The notes under the pieces were generated by a model, which saw only the letters and a program-made list of their open reading frames with translations, was not told the DNA's origin and did not search any database. 64,000 nt of DNA from Macrotrachela quadricornifera. Lineage: Eukaryota; Rotifera; Eurotatoria; Philodinida; Philodinidae. Below, piece after piece: positions 43,295 through 53,522 of the stretch. Location of the stretch: positions 193,719-257,718 of the forward strand of contig JAJEKB010020526.1 of assembly GCA_022393335.1 (NCBI GenBank). The letters are read 5' to 3'. Made by a program: the position numbers and the translations under genes. The number at the start of each line of letters is the position of its first letter. Within the stretch, counting starts at the first letter, position 1.

Positions 43295-44187
43295 CTTAGG
43301 GGGTATCCAAAAGTAGTGAGTGGTTCCTTTTTTGCTTACAGAAAGCTCGAACAAATTTTCTCTTTTCATAAAAAGATAGAGCTTCCTTTGCTCTATTTTT
43401 CTATGCTATTTGATCACTATTCATCTAACATCATAGTAATCAAATTTTGATCAACACTGTTTTTGTTGACACCTAGCTAGTTATCTTAGATCATAATGGA
43501 TGAAGCACTTGAATTTTATTTTGTCATTTTATCATCGTTTAACAAGTTATATTAAATAATCAAAATATACCACAAGATAAAGGATGAAAAACTGTCGACG
43601 TTGTGAAAATAGGATCTGTTTTTGGTAAAAGCCGTACTCGTTTTTTCCTACGTCATCTTCTTATAGTTGTTCTTTGGAAATTGTAGAGCTTTTCAAGCTG
43701 CATCTTGTAGTGTATTTTGTTTTTCAAAGAAACCTATCAAATAATAAGAAGATGACATGGAAAAAAAGGAATACAACTTTTACCAAAAACAAGGTGCTGT
43801 TTTCGTAACGTCGAAATTTTGTCGCTCAGAGTTTTCCTCATTTTGAAAAGAAAAAAGTGCAACTACAAAACAAACAGGTTTTTATGAATTGTGCAGCTTT
43901 TCATCCTGTATCTTGTGGTATATTTTGATTTTCTAATACAACGTATTAAACGATGATAGAATGAAATACAAAATGCTTCACGCATTTTGATCTAAAATAA
44001 CCAGCTAGGTGTCAACAAAAACACTGTTGATCAAAATTTTATTACTATGATGTTAGATGAATAGCGATCAAATAGCATAGAAAAATAGAGCAAAAGAAGC
44101 TCTATCTTTTTATAGAAAAAGAAAATTTGTTCGAGCTTTCTTTAAGCAAAAAAGGTACCACTCTCACTACTTTTGGATACCCCTAAG
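43295..44187. mobile_element. Foldback element with TA target site
   Basis: The termini are CTTAGGGGGTATCCAAAAGT and, on the right, ACTTTTGGATACCCCTAAG, each next to TA. The mirror symmetry continues (GCTCGAACAAATTTTCT, CACTGTTTTTGTTGACACC) for most of the 893 bp. The centre contains the ACCACAAGAT...AGCTTTTCA module shared with 28862-29660 and 41030-41160. No transposase. It interrupts the DUF6606-type relic. Confidence 0.85.
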
Positions 44188-45537
44188 TATATCTGTTCTT
44201 CTAAGTTGTTCGTTAAACCCATCAGCCTAATCTAACCCTCTAAAGCTATATATTTGTATATTTTTCTTGACCTAAATTGTTCATCGATTCCACACAAAGA
44301 TTAGAAGTGTTCTATCTTTTAATTTAACTTAATTAGCTCATGTTGTTAAATTGTTTTCTTTAACAGATTATATTAAAACCTTTTCTACTGAAATCTTTAT
44401 TGATCTAAAATTATTGGTTTAGAGATTTACATAAGACACATTGCATTGAAATCAGATTTTTCCAGTCAAACTAACGAGGGAACCTTTCCAACTGATAAGT
44501 AAAAGACTTTAACATTGTCTCATGTGAAGATTACTTCGAAATTGCTCGATCAATGTTCAATTTTTGAACACTGTTTGTCGATTACTAGTTGTAAAGAAAA
44601 AAATTCATATTACACGACAATATCAATATAACGATATAATATGCGAAAATGTCGAACGCGGACGCGTCGGTGAATCTTAAAAATATGAAAATCAATATTT
44701 GGGCATACGTGGTAAAATCATTATTACATTTTGCCTGTTAAAAAACAAAGTACGAAATGAATGGTGCATTGTACACGACACGAAAACATTATTTCTTTCT
44801 TTTTAGTTCTTGATCATAAAGCAACTAAACACTGAAGTAAGCACATTTCTATTGATCGAAAAACAGCAATTTATTTAACATACAGGTGACAAGAGAAAAG
44901 AAAATCATGGCTACTCTCACCAAAGCAATCAGTCAGTCACATTATATTTTTTTTCTGACGACGCATATATACTTCTGTAAGTGAATGAGCAACGCTGTTT
45001 TTTTTTAACAACAGAAGACGTTTTATTTTTCATTATTAGAAGAATTTTTCTTGCGTTTAAATATCTTTCATCGTCTTATTTACTGTTGTTTGATACACTA
45101 GAGTGACTTTTAGACCGACAAATTCTTTGAGAGTATATTTTTTATAGAAGATCTTAGTGTAGAGAATAAAAAATATGTATCGAAAGTAGAACAATTAAAA
45201 CATATCTGTTATTCTAATTAATCAGATTGTATTCCTCCTTCTACATTAGCTGTTTCATTGTTTTTTACATCACATAGATTCATATTTTGGCTTTAGTAGA
45301 ACTAGGGAAAAAAGCCTAAAACAATTTCAATTTCTGAATCTCTTATCAAATGGTAATTATTCTACTAAGTTGTAAGCTATAATCGAGACAATTTTCGAAC
45401 AATCGAATCATAAGATTTTGAGCTAATAGCTAGGCAACAAATAGGTCAAACAATTCGAAAAAGATTCTCAAAATTTCAGTTGAAACAGTTTTTCTCATAA
45501 TACTTCATTTTTTACATTGGCGTATACACATATACTT

Positions 45538-45627
45538 ATGTCAACATGACGCGCTACCAACATAGGTCTTCATACAATAAACACTCAACTCTTAGAAAAG
45601 AAACACGACAGCGTGTCATATTGACAT
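45538..45627. repeat. Small hairpin with 17-bp arms
   Basis: TGTCAACATGACGCGCT at the left pairs with AGCGTGTCATATTGACA at the right with two mismatches, around about 55 bp of unpaired sequence. It has the look of a tiny MITE. Confidence 0.6.
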
Positions 45628-45748
45628 GAAATACATATATAAATATACAGTATACATTCATACGTATGTGCATAAACACATACATCTACCATATATGTAT
45701 ATAATTACACATACGACATACAGTTATTCAAAAAAAGGATTGTTACCC

Positions 45749-45931
45749 TCTTCGCCGAAAAGTATCTCGTCGAAAGACTCGTAGGACGCTTTAGACTGTT
45801 GCGAGCCCTTTAATTGTTACACAGGCTTGTTCAGCATGAAGTGATCAATTCATTTTGCCCTCACCCTCGCCTTTGAGGCGCCCTGCGTGGCCAAAAAGTA
45901 CTTTCTACGACGTATGTTTCGGCGAAGAGAA
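45749..45931. repeat. Inverted repeat of about 180 bp with GC-rich centre
   Basis: CTCTTCGCCGAAA begins the left arm and its reverse complement TTTCGGCGAAGAG ends the right one. The match extends about 35 bp inward (TACGTCGTAGAAAG type words). The centre is GC-rich for this region (CCTCACCCTCGCC). Confidence 0.6.
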
Positions 45932-46311
45932 TATATACCGACTTTTTCTGTATGATCTATAACTGACATACATCGTGCTTAGGTTTCTAACTGGTGCGAT
46001 CACAACCAGTTAGATATCTGGAGGTAGGAGGAATGACTTCAGTCAATCAGGTTATTTATAGAGCTCATATCAAAAATATATCAAACAGTCGAGAGTACCG
46101 GACCGTAGGGACGCCGACGATCGACTGTGAGCTATTTCGTAGATTAGAAAACCACAAGCGAAAGTTAAAATACTCGGCGTTTTCACAAATTGGACGTTTA
46201 GAACAATTATTTTGCCGTTGTTTTATAGTCGTGTTCTTTATCATGAAGTTTTGGAAAACGAATTAAATAAGAAGTGATAGACGATAATTGCATATGATTC
46301 CGTTGAAGGAC

Positions 46312-46341
46312 AAGCGAGCCGTAGCGATGATCGTTATTTGT
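46312..46341 (-). repeat. Dispersed repeat family 1, copy E
   Basis: The reverse complement gives ACAAATAACGATCATCGCTA and the core end; only the core is recognisable. Confidence 0.55.
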
Positions 46342-48769
46342 TTTTATCTCTATTCACAGAAGAAAAGTTGATCTAGAAGTCAAAAATCTGAGAAATTTAA
46401 TTCAGGGTTTCTTCCACGTGGCCAAGTTTTTCCTGAATTATATCGTTGTTGGAATAAAATCCGGCGCCGCATAAACATCGAAATACTTTTGCCCACACCA
46501 GTCGAAACGTAAACGGTTTATTAGTCGTTATGCAAGATAAGATGATATTACTTCATGCTACTATTACGACATGATTAACGATAATCGCAAGTAGATAGTT
46601 CAACCCTTTGATCGAACAATAGCGAACTCTTCTATGCTCCCATCATGAGATGTTATAGTGTGGACGTCAGAGAAAATGTAACTTTGTACGACAGCGAATA
46701 TAGGAACTTCATTTTTCAACAACCATGGCGAGCGTGGCTGCCTTCAGTGGCAAAAGTGCTGAAATTAGAGTTTTGTGGGAACAGTTTTATGAGACCGAGA
46801 CAATTTCTAAACCTGTGATCCAGTGAAAACGGGCATTTTTCAATAAACACTGAATTTTGAATTGAAGCGAACTTGATTTTAGTATGGGTACTCGATAAGT
46901 AACTGCATCAACTTTGTAAAATGGATATTTTTGGTATTCCTGAATGCCCTAAAACTTTCGGTATTTGTTTTGCAAAAGATATTGCTTCTTCTATTATATC
47001 GGGATCGATAAATAATAAGCTTGAATATGTTCAACTGAGAAACTTTTTTGCATTGATCGCTAAAGCAGTAGTCTGTTCTGAGAGGCGTCATTTTTGTAAA
47101 ACCATTGCTGGCGTGACCGTCTTCAACGGTAAAAGTATTAAGAAACTTGTAATGATACTTCTCTCCAAAGCGCAGACAAACAGAGATCCCGAAAAAACAC
47201 GAGTTTTATGAATGAATGAAATAAACTAACTGTTCAGCTTTTTTGGTCGAGGTCGGTTTTGACGAAATTTTTGAACAAGCTAGCAGTTTCCATTGATATT
47301 TTCACACGCTGTTTACGAAAATTTCTTCTAACACATTAGAATCAGCAAGAAAATGCCAGCAAAAAGCACTGTTTTCGTCGAAATCTTATCAAAATCGACA
47401 TTAACAGAAAAGCTGAGTACTTTGTTCCCTTTTTTCATAAATTTTCTAGTTTTCGAGTTCTTTGTCTGCCGGGAAAATTTATAGAAGGGAATAGAAATTC
47501 TTTCTTGTTTCTCCAAAAACTTTCGCTTCGCGAAAAATTGTTTACAATTATCTATTCGTTTATGAAGCTTTTCGAACACCGACGTCTTCGCATGAACTTC
47601 AGTTGGAAACAATATTATCTTGGATTTCAGACTACTGGAAAAATTAGCACTTGCTCTAATGCGAGAAAATCTTTTGACTTTTCAGGTCGAGATTTACGGA
47701 GTCCAGTATATGTTCGTGTACAGCCATGGCTATTTAATCAGGATTCCTTTATCATACGCCTACGATGTGCGTTGCCTTTGGATATTTTTGATCGCATAAT
47801 AAATTTTTCATTCAGCGAAAAAATTCTTGAAGGTGTATTGTCCCTCTCTAATTTTTTTCTGGCTACGCCACTAGTCATTGTAACGATATCATCAACTATA
47901 CACTTCCTTCTTTGTTCCCATCTCATATAATCAATCTGTTCTCTCTCAATGCATTTCGTTTATTGACATCTGGATCCATTTAGTTTTGTCATCACTCAAG
48001 ACATATATTGTACTTCCTCCTTTTTTCGATATCCCGATATTAATATATGTTTTCATTCTCTCCTCCTATATAAAGGACGAGGAAGACATATGTTAGGGCG
48101 ATTTCTTATACCCAAATAAATATATACATGTACATTCGTTCCTACACTGTGCACCCTTGACAGAGAAATCGTACGCTAGCCTCACTACTGTACTATTCCG
48201 GTTGTATCCTAAAGCACCACAGAATAGTATAAAGGTAGACTTATTTTGTAGCACCATAACTGTTGAACAGTTGGTCATATCATAAGAGTGCTCTCGCAAT
48301 GTCAGAATCGTAGTGTTATTATTAAGGACTACCTTTCACTATTAATAGTACATTGGTCACAATTATGAAAACATTAAATGTTACTATGAATCACAATTTT
48401 TCCAAAAAAGTGATTAAATATAATCGCAGGCGATCAATCTAAATGCAGTGTTGGCTGAAATATCTATTGACATTTTCGCTGTCTGTAGGTTGACTGGAGG
48501 TAATCTAAGACGAATAATCAGATTCAATGTTGATTTTTATACTTTTATTATTTTTGTTAGTATAATTTTGTTATCAACGAGAGGAAGAAAAGAAAACGCC
48601 CTACCTTTAGATCGATTCATAATAATCAGTCGAAGCAATTGGACAAAAGGGATCCATGGTTTAGATTATTATTTTCTTTTCTCTGTTATATTTAATTGAA
48701 TTCTTGTTGTTCAGCCATTGGTAATATAACCGCCAAACGATACGTACAAGTATTTCGGCTTGTTAAGCA

Positions 48770-50280
48770 ATGACCAAAATACCATTTTTCAGAAAGAAAA
48801 AAGTTGAAGGTTTATTAAAATAAATTTATTTACTAAATAAATTTTTTTAATATTTTTAAGAAAAAACTTGGAAGATTAAAGCAAATGATTCCGAAGCAAA
48901 TGCTGCGAAAGAATTTGCGGTAAGTTTTGTTAGTAAAAGAAAAAAATATATGAATTTATTTATTTATAGGGAAATGAAATATCTACGTCGAAATATAATT
49001 TAATAACATTTTTACCGAAAAATCTTTTTGAACAATTTCGTCGATTAGCTAATGCTTATTTTTTGTTTCTCTTTTGTTTACAAGTAAAAGATTATTTTTC
49101 TTATTAGTTTAAGAGATATTTATTGTTAATATTATTTTAGTTTATTCCACAAATTAGTTCATTAGCACCTTTTACAACTGTTTTACCGCTTGTTTTTATC
49201 TTAGTATTAACGGCAATTCAAGATGCTAAGGATGATATTGTAAGGATTTTAGTTTAAGAAAAAGATATTCAATGGTTTGTTTAGGCAAGGCACCGCAGTG
49301 ATAGTCAAGTAAACGACCGTGAAACAAAAAGAGTAGTTGGAGATGAATTAGTACCAATAAAATGGAAAGATATTAAAGTTGGTGATATGGTACGATTAGA
49401 AAACAATGAATTTGTTACTGTAAGACATTTTTATTAAGAAAAATAAAATAAAAATTTTTTTTTTCCTTAGGCGGATATTGTTCTCATATCAACAAGTGAA
49501 CCAGATGGCATTTGTTATATTGAAACAGCGGAATTAGATGGTGAATACCATTTTAAAGCACGGCAGGCTTTGGAAGAAACATGCGATCTTAAAGATCATA
49601 TTGATCAATTATCTCATTTTGACGGTAAAAATAAAATCACTGAAATTTCACTTAGTTGATTTTTTTTTTCTAGCGGAAATTGAATATGAAGCACCAAATA
49701 ATAACCTTGGACAATTTGAAGGAAATTTGACATGGAAAGGAAAGACATTATCATTGAACAATGATAATGTACTTTTACGTGGAACACGATTGAAAAATAC
49801 ACGCTGGGTTTTCGGAAGTAAGAAAATTAGAGAAAAAAAAATTATATATATTTTTTTTCAATAATAATTTTCAGTTGTTTGTTATGCTGGCCACGATACG
49901 AAATTAATGAGAAATAGTGGAAAGACTATATTTAAACCAACTAAGATTGATCATTTACCTAATCGAATCATTCTGGGTGTAAGAATATATAAACTTTTTC
50001 AAAATGAATTATTTGTTTCGTTTAGATCTTTTATTTCTTATTGATAATGTGTGCTATAATGACAATCTGTTGCAATTTTTGGGAATCATTTGTTGGTTAT
50101 GATTTTCATAAATATTTACCGTGGGAAACATATATATCAACTGATCAACATATTGGTGCACTTGAAAAATGTTTATTAGTTTTTTTATCGTATATTGTTA
50201 TATTAAATACTGTCGTACCAATTTAACTTTATGTTAGTGTAGAATTTATACATTTATTACAACCAAAATGGATTGATTGA
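48770..50280 (+). pseudogene. P4-type ATPase (phospholipid flippase), N-terminal exons
   Basis: Nine exons join cleanly: 48770-48809, 48861-48919, 48970-49083, 49141-49239, 49285-49419, 49471-49624, 49674-49817, 49875-49978 and 50026 onward, with introns of about 40-60 bp. The product contains [46 protein letters not shown], the actuator-domain CYIETAELDGEYHFK (family norm DGET; the glutamate is kept), LLRGTRLKNTRWVFG and the TM4 PIxL region. P4-ATPases move phosphatidylserine or phosphatidylethanolamine to the cytosolic leaflet. Here TAA replaces Ser of PISL (50224-50226) and TGA replaces Trp in WIDWD (50278-50280). Everything after this, including the DKTGT phosphorylation site, is missing. 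A piggyBac element begins 39 bp later. Confidence 0.85.
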
Positions 50281-50433
50281 GATAATGAAAACTGTTAGCA
50301 CAATCCCTGTGGGATTAACCCTTTGAGGACGGAATTTTTTTATAATCGCAAAAACATGTTTCAACCTTTCTATTTTATTTTAACTCAAAATGGCTACATG
50401 AAAACCTTATGATAATGAAAAAAACAGTTTTTT

Positions 50434-51990
50434 TTATCTCTTAAACAAAATGGCAACTTGCAAGTAAAGCACTCGATGTTGGTTCGAAAATCTGCTTCTT
50501 TTTGCTGTCACAGGCAAATGCATTTCATTGTCAAAACTAAGAATAGTTTTTGGTGATGCTTGTTTAGACTTGTTTTCAGAAGAAGGTCTTCCACGACTTA
50601 TTCGTTCACTACCGGAGCAGAGAGACTTCCCCAGCGAAACCATGTTGTTTAAGTATGTTAACTTATCTTGAGCTAGCTGATTATAACAAATGAATGAATT
50701 AAAAATAGATGCATTTAGAAAATAAATAAACATTCGCAGCCAGTTCCTTTTATACTTGTGATCGATATTGTAGCACGAGATTCTTTGGCTAAGTCGGTCA
50801 ACTCCATGTGAAAACTGATTATAATCTTTTACTGCTTTTGGACAGTCAATTGTAATACGTTGACCATTTTCCAAACGACGGAAAATCAGAACAACTTTGT
50901 CGTCTTTATGATAATTTGAAGCTAAAAAAAGCTATTTGGTGTCCATCCATATGAAGACAATGCTGTTCGATGTAATCATTGACTTATAATCTCCTCGTTC
51001 CATTTTATTTCTCTTGGAAAAATTCGACTGTATACCTGCTCGATCTGGTCTAATAGTTCCACAGGCTTTCATGTTCTGTAGCTTTAGGTTTTCTAATAAT
51101 TTGAGAGAAGTGAAAAAGATATCGAAATATAGATGTTTCCTTTGGAAATTATGACCAGAGATAAGATCAGGAACAACGCGTTCGCCTAAAGGTGTTTCTT
51201 TTCGACGGGTTTCCTCTTTTCCTAAATAGATTTGATAATTGAATAAATAACCAGTGATTGGATCACATAAACACCAAACTTTATAACTTCTTTTTATTGG
51301 TTTTAATGGCAAATATTGCTTGAGGCTTGATTTTTATCATACTTTCGTCGATTGTACCATAGCGGCCAAATTATAATTTTTTTGAAAATTTTTCCGTAAA
51401 ATTTCAGTAACATTCTTAACTTTGTAAATCTTACTGTAGTCTTTAGATTCTCGTTTTGGTTCCAATAAGTTATCTGCCAAATGTAAATTATACAAAATTT
51501 GAAGAAAGCGATCTCTTGACATGATCGAAGAAATAAATGTATTATGGAATACCATATCTTTACTCCAATAAAGTTTCATATTTGGCAAGTTATTGATACC
51601 CATTAGAATAATCAACCCGAGAAACGATTTAATATATTTTTTGCTCACATCCTTCCAGTTACTGGTTTTCTTCTGATTGTTACTTCGTTTCTTTCCTTTT
51701 CCGTAAATATTTGTTTGATCAGTAATCAGATTTAAAATTTCTTCAGTAAAAAACGTTCTGAAGACTGAAACTGGAGTTGACTCTTTGAGAGAGATTGAGG
51801 TAAAGCCGCCATTTGCGATATTACTTTCATTCATTGAATTCAGCTCCTCTTCGTATACATCCAAATCTTTATCAGAAAGTTCAAGCTCATCTAAGTCATC
51901 GACTAGTTCATCATAATCGAAATCGAAATCGAAATCACTCTCGCTAGTATCATCACTGGCATATGAATCATAAGACTCGTCGTCGACTTC
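50434..51990 (-). pseudogene. piggyBac transposase 1, frameshifted
   Basis: In coding order: an acidic leader (from about 51985, SESDFDFDFDYDELVDD), FRTFFTEEILNLITDQTNIY and YIKSFLGLIILMGINNLPNM, then YWSKDMVF and ILYNLHLADN (51864-51337). IDESMIK, with the first catalytic Asp, is in a shifted frame near 51345. Next come MPLKPIKRSYKVWCLCDPIT and HLYFDIFFTSLKLLENL (51312-50932), where D-x-x-F-T-S holds the second Asp, then VKDYNQFSHGVDRLSQRISC (50874-50434) with the third Asp in HGVD. All regions of DDE_Tnp_1_7 are present, but at least two frameshifts and an early stop prevent a full product. Confidence 0.85.
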
Positions 51991-52114
51991 ATTATGTCCA
52001 TTGAATTAGTATTAATTCTAAAAACGGTATAAAGAAATACAGAGTACAAGTTCGAAAGAGAAATGATATTCTTTGCAAATTCAAGAACAACGTAAATTTG
52101 TCAACGAGAACGGG

Positions 52115-52142
52115 AATATATATATATATATATATATATACT
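52115..52142. repeat. (TA)n microsatellite
   Basis: About a dozen TA dinucleotides within the 5' part of piggyBac element 1; length in the assembly may be inexact. Confidence 0.9.
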
Positions 52143-52554
52143 AAACAGAGAATGAGAATATTCTCGAAAAACAAAAAGACCAAAGGAGAAGAGAGAAATT
52201 ATGACGTCACTGTATCTTAGCAGCAAGAACGAAGGATATTTGAAAAGAATTTATATGAGAGAAGAAAAGAAAAGTATGAGATGACACATGCAGTTGTTTA
52301 TGATCTTAATGACCTTACATATTTAATAGTTTAATGTGAACTAAACACTTTTTTCTCTACTGAAAAATAGGTGGGTGAAAAATCACCCACCCGTCCTCAA
52401 AGGGTTAACCCTCAACTGTGGAAGGCAGAAGTATTTTTTGCATGTGCTATTGTGGGAAGAATTGTTTTTTTTCTATCTACTTCTTACATACAAATTTTAT
52501 TTTCTTCGTTTCTTTATCTAATTCTGTTACTCTTTACTAAACTAATCTAACACT

Positions 52555-52735
52555 TAAGGACCTATAGGTATCCCCGTAATATACCACTTGAGAGCCTATC
52601 GGCGCGTTCAAAATATAGCGGAAGATTTAGCGAGTTTTTCAGAAGTTGTAATGCTGATGTTCTTTTGACCTGATACAAACCCACAAACAAACTATGTTTT
52701 TCATAGGACCCTCACTACAGTCGAGGAAATATCTA
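52555..52735 (+). repeat. Dispersed repeat family 2, copy D
   Basis: TTCTTTTGACCTGATAC, CACAAACAAACTATG and CAGTCGAGGAAAT match copies A-C; the upstream part (GACCTATAGGTATCCCCGTA) resembles the sequence before the 38.2-kb copies. Confidence 0.6.
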
Positions 52736-53209
52736 TCACACCGATTTGTTTGCTTTAAAGTCGGCGTAGACATGTTATATTACTCACTCTTCGTCTAGGA
52801 TTGCCCTTCAATTGAGATAAAATTATACTTGATCATCTTTCCTTGGATTTTTGCTCTCTTTTCGAATCATCACGTCTCGCTACAACACCAATCAACATAT
52901 TATATCAAAAGAGCTGCTGAGCAGGAAGTACGAAGAAGAAGAAACTTTTTCCAAGCACTGCGCTGCAACGAATAAATTGTATACGACATCATCTAATAAG
53001 AAACGATGAGAATGAATACAGTCGAGTAAAGTCATTACCAGTTTACTATTTGGTTCTATTGCAAGGCTGTTCTCTTGATTTTATATTGAATACGAATAGA
53101 GAAAGGATTCAAAGGCGAGCGATTGTCTCCTTGGTCATACGATATTCGTGCGTGTTGTTATCATCCGTATATCTCAAGGAGTCTTTCGATAGTTTTACAG
53201 GTCACACAC

Positions 53210-53518
53210 AACCTTTACTAGGGTTCGTCGAGTCCTACACGGATCTGGATGTGAATCTTTTGAAGCAGCTTATTGAAGAAGATCCGCGATTGACTTTACG
53301 GTGTTTAGAAGAACAGCTTGGATGCTCTCATACTGCGGTGGAAAAACATCTCAACGAATTAGGCAAGACATGAAAATATGAAGTTTAGATATCGCACAAG
53401 TTATTATCATATCAGCTTCAACACAGAGTTGATGCATGTATGGATTTAATGACATCTCATCGCAACTATGGATAACTCCGCAATCTTATTATTGGCGATG
53501 AGAAGTGGATGTAGTACA
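53210..53518 (+). pseudogene. Mariner transposase, N-terminal half, interrupted
   Basis: The frame gives DLDVNLLKQLIEEDPRLTLR and CLEEQLGCSHTAVEKHLNEL, the second helix-turn-helix of mariner transposases, then YQLQHRVDACMDLM and LRNLIIGDEKWM, which contains the first catalytic Asp of the DD34D triad in GDEKW. Stops stand at 53371, 53386, 53473 and 53512, four places where the family has or tolerates Trp. The frame is cut at the TTAA of piggyBac element 2. After 55544 the sequence may continue it in phase, but the identity is too weak to claim. Confidence 0.75.
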
Positions 53519-53522
53519 TTAA

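Larger units (their letters stand above)
44188..48769. other. Long stretch without a recognised gene
   Basis: Contains two small hairpin elements (45538 and 45749) and copy E of dispersed repeat family 1 (46312). A 141-codon frame at 47505-47930 and others nearby are unrecognised. A 39-bp imperfect direct repeat (46722-46760 and 47101-47139, ACCATGGCGAGCGTGGCTG against ACCATTGCTGGCGTGACCG) is present. Confidence 0.5.
50319..52404 (-). mobile_element. piggyBac-like transposon 1
   Basis: Perfect 14-bp terminal inverted repeats (CCCTTTGAGGACGG) are flanked by TTAA on both sides (50315-50318 and 52405-52408), the target site of piggyBac elements. At 2086 bp it carries a broken transposase on the minus strand. 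Perfect ends and target site suggest fairly recent insertion, beside the truncated flippase gene. Confidence 0.9.
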
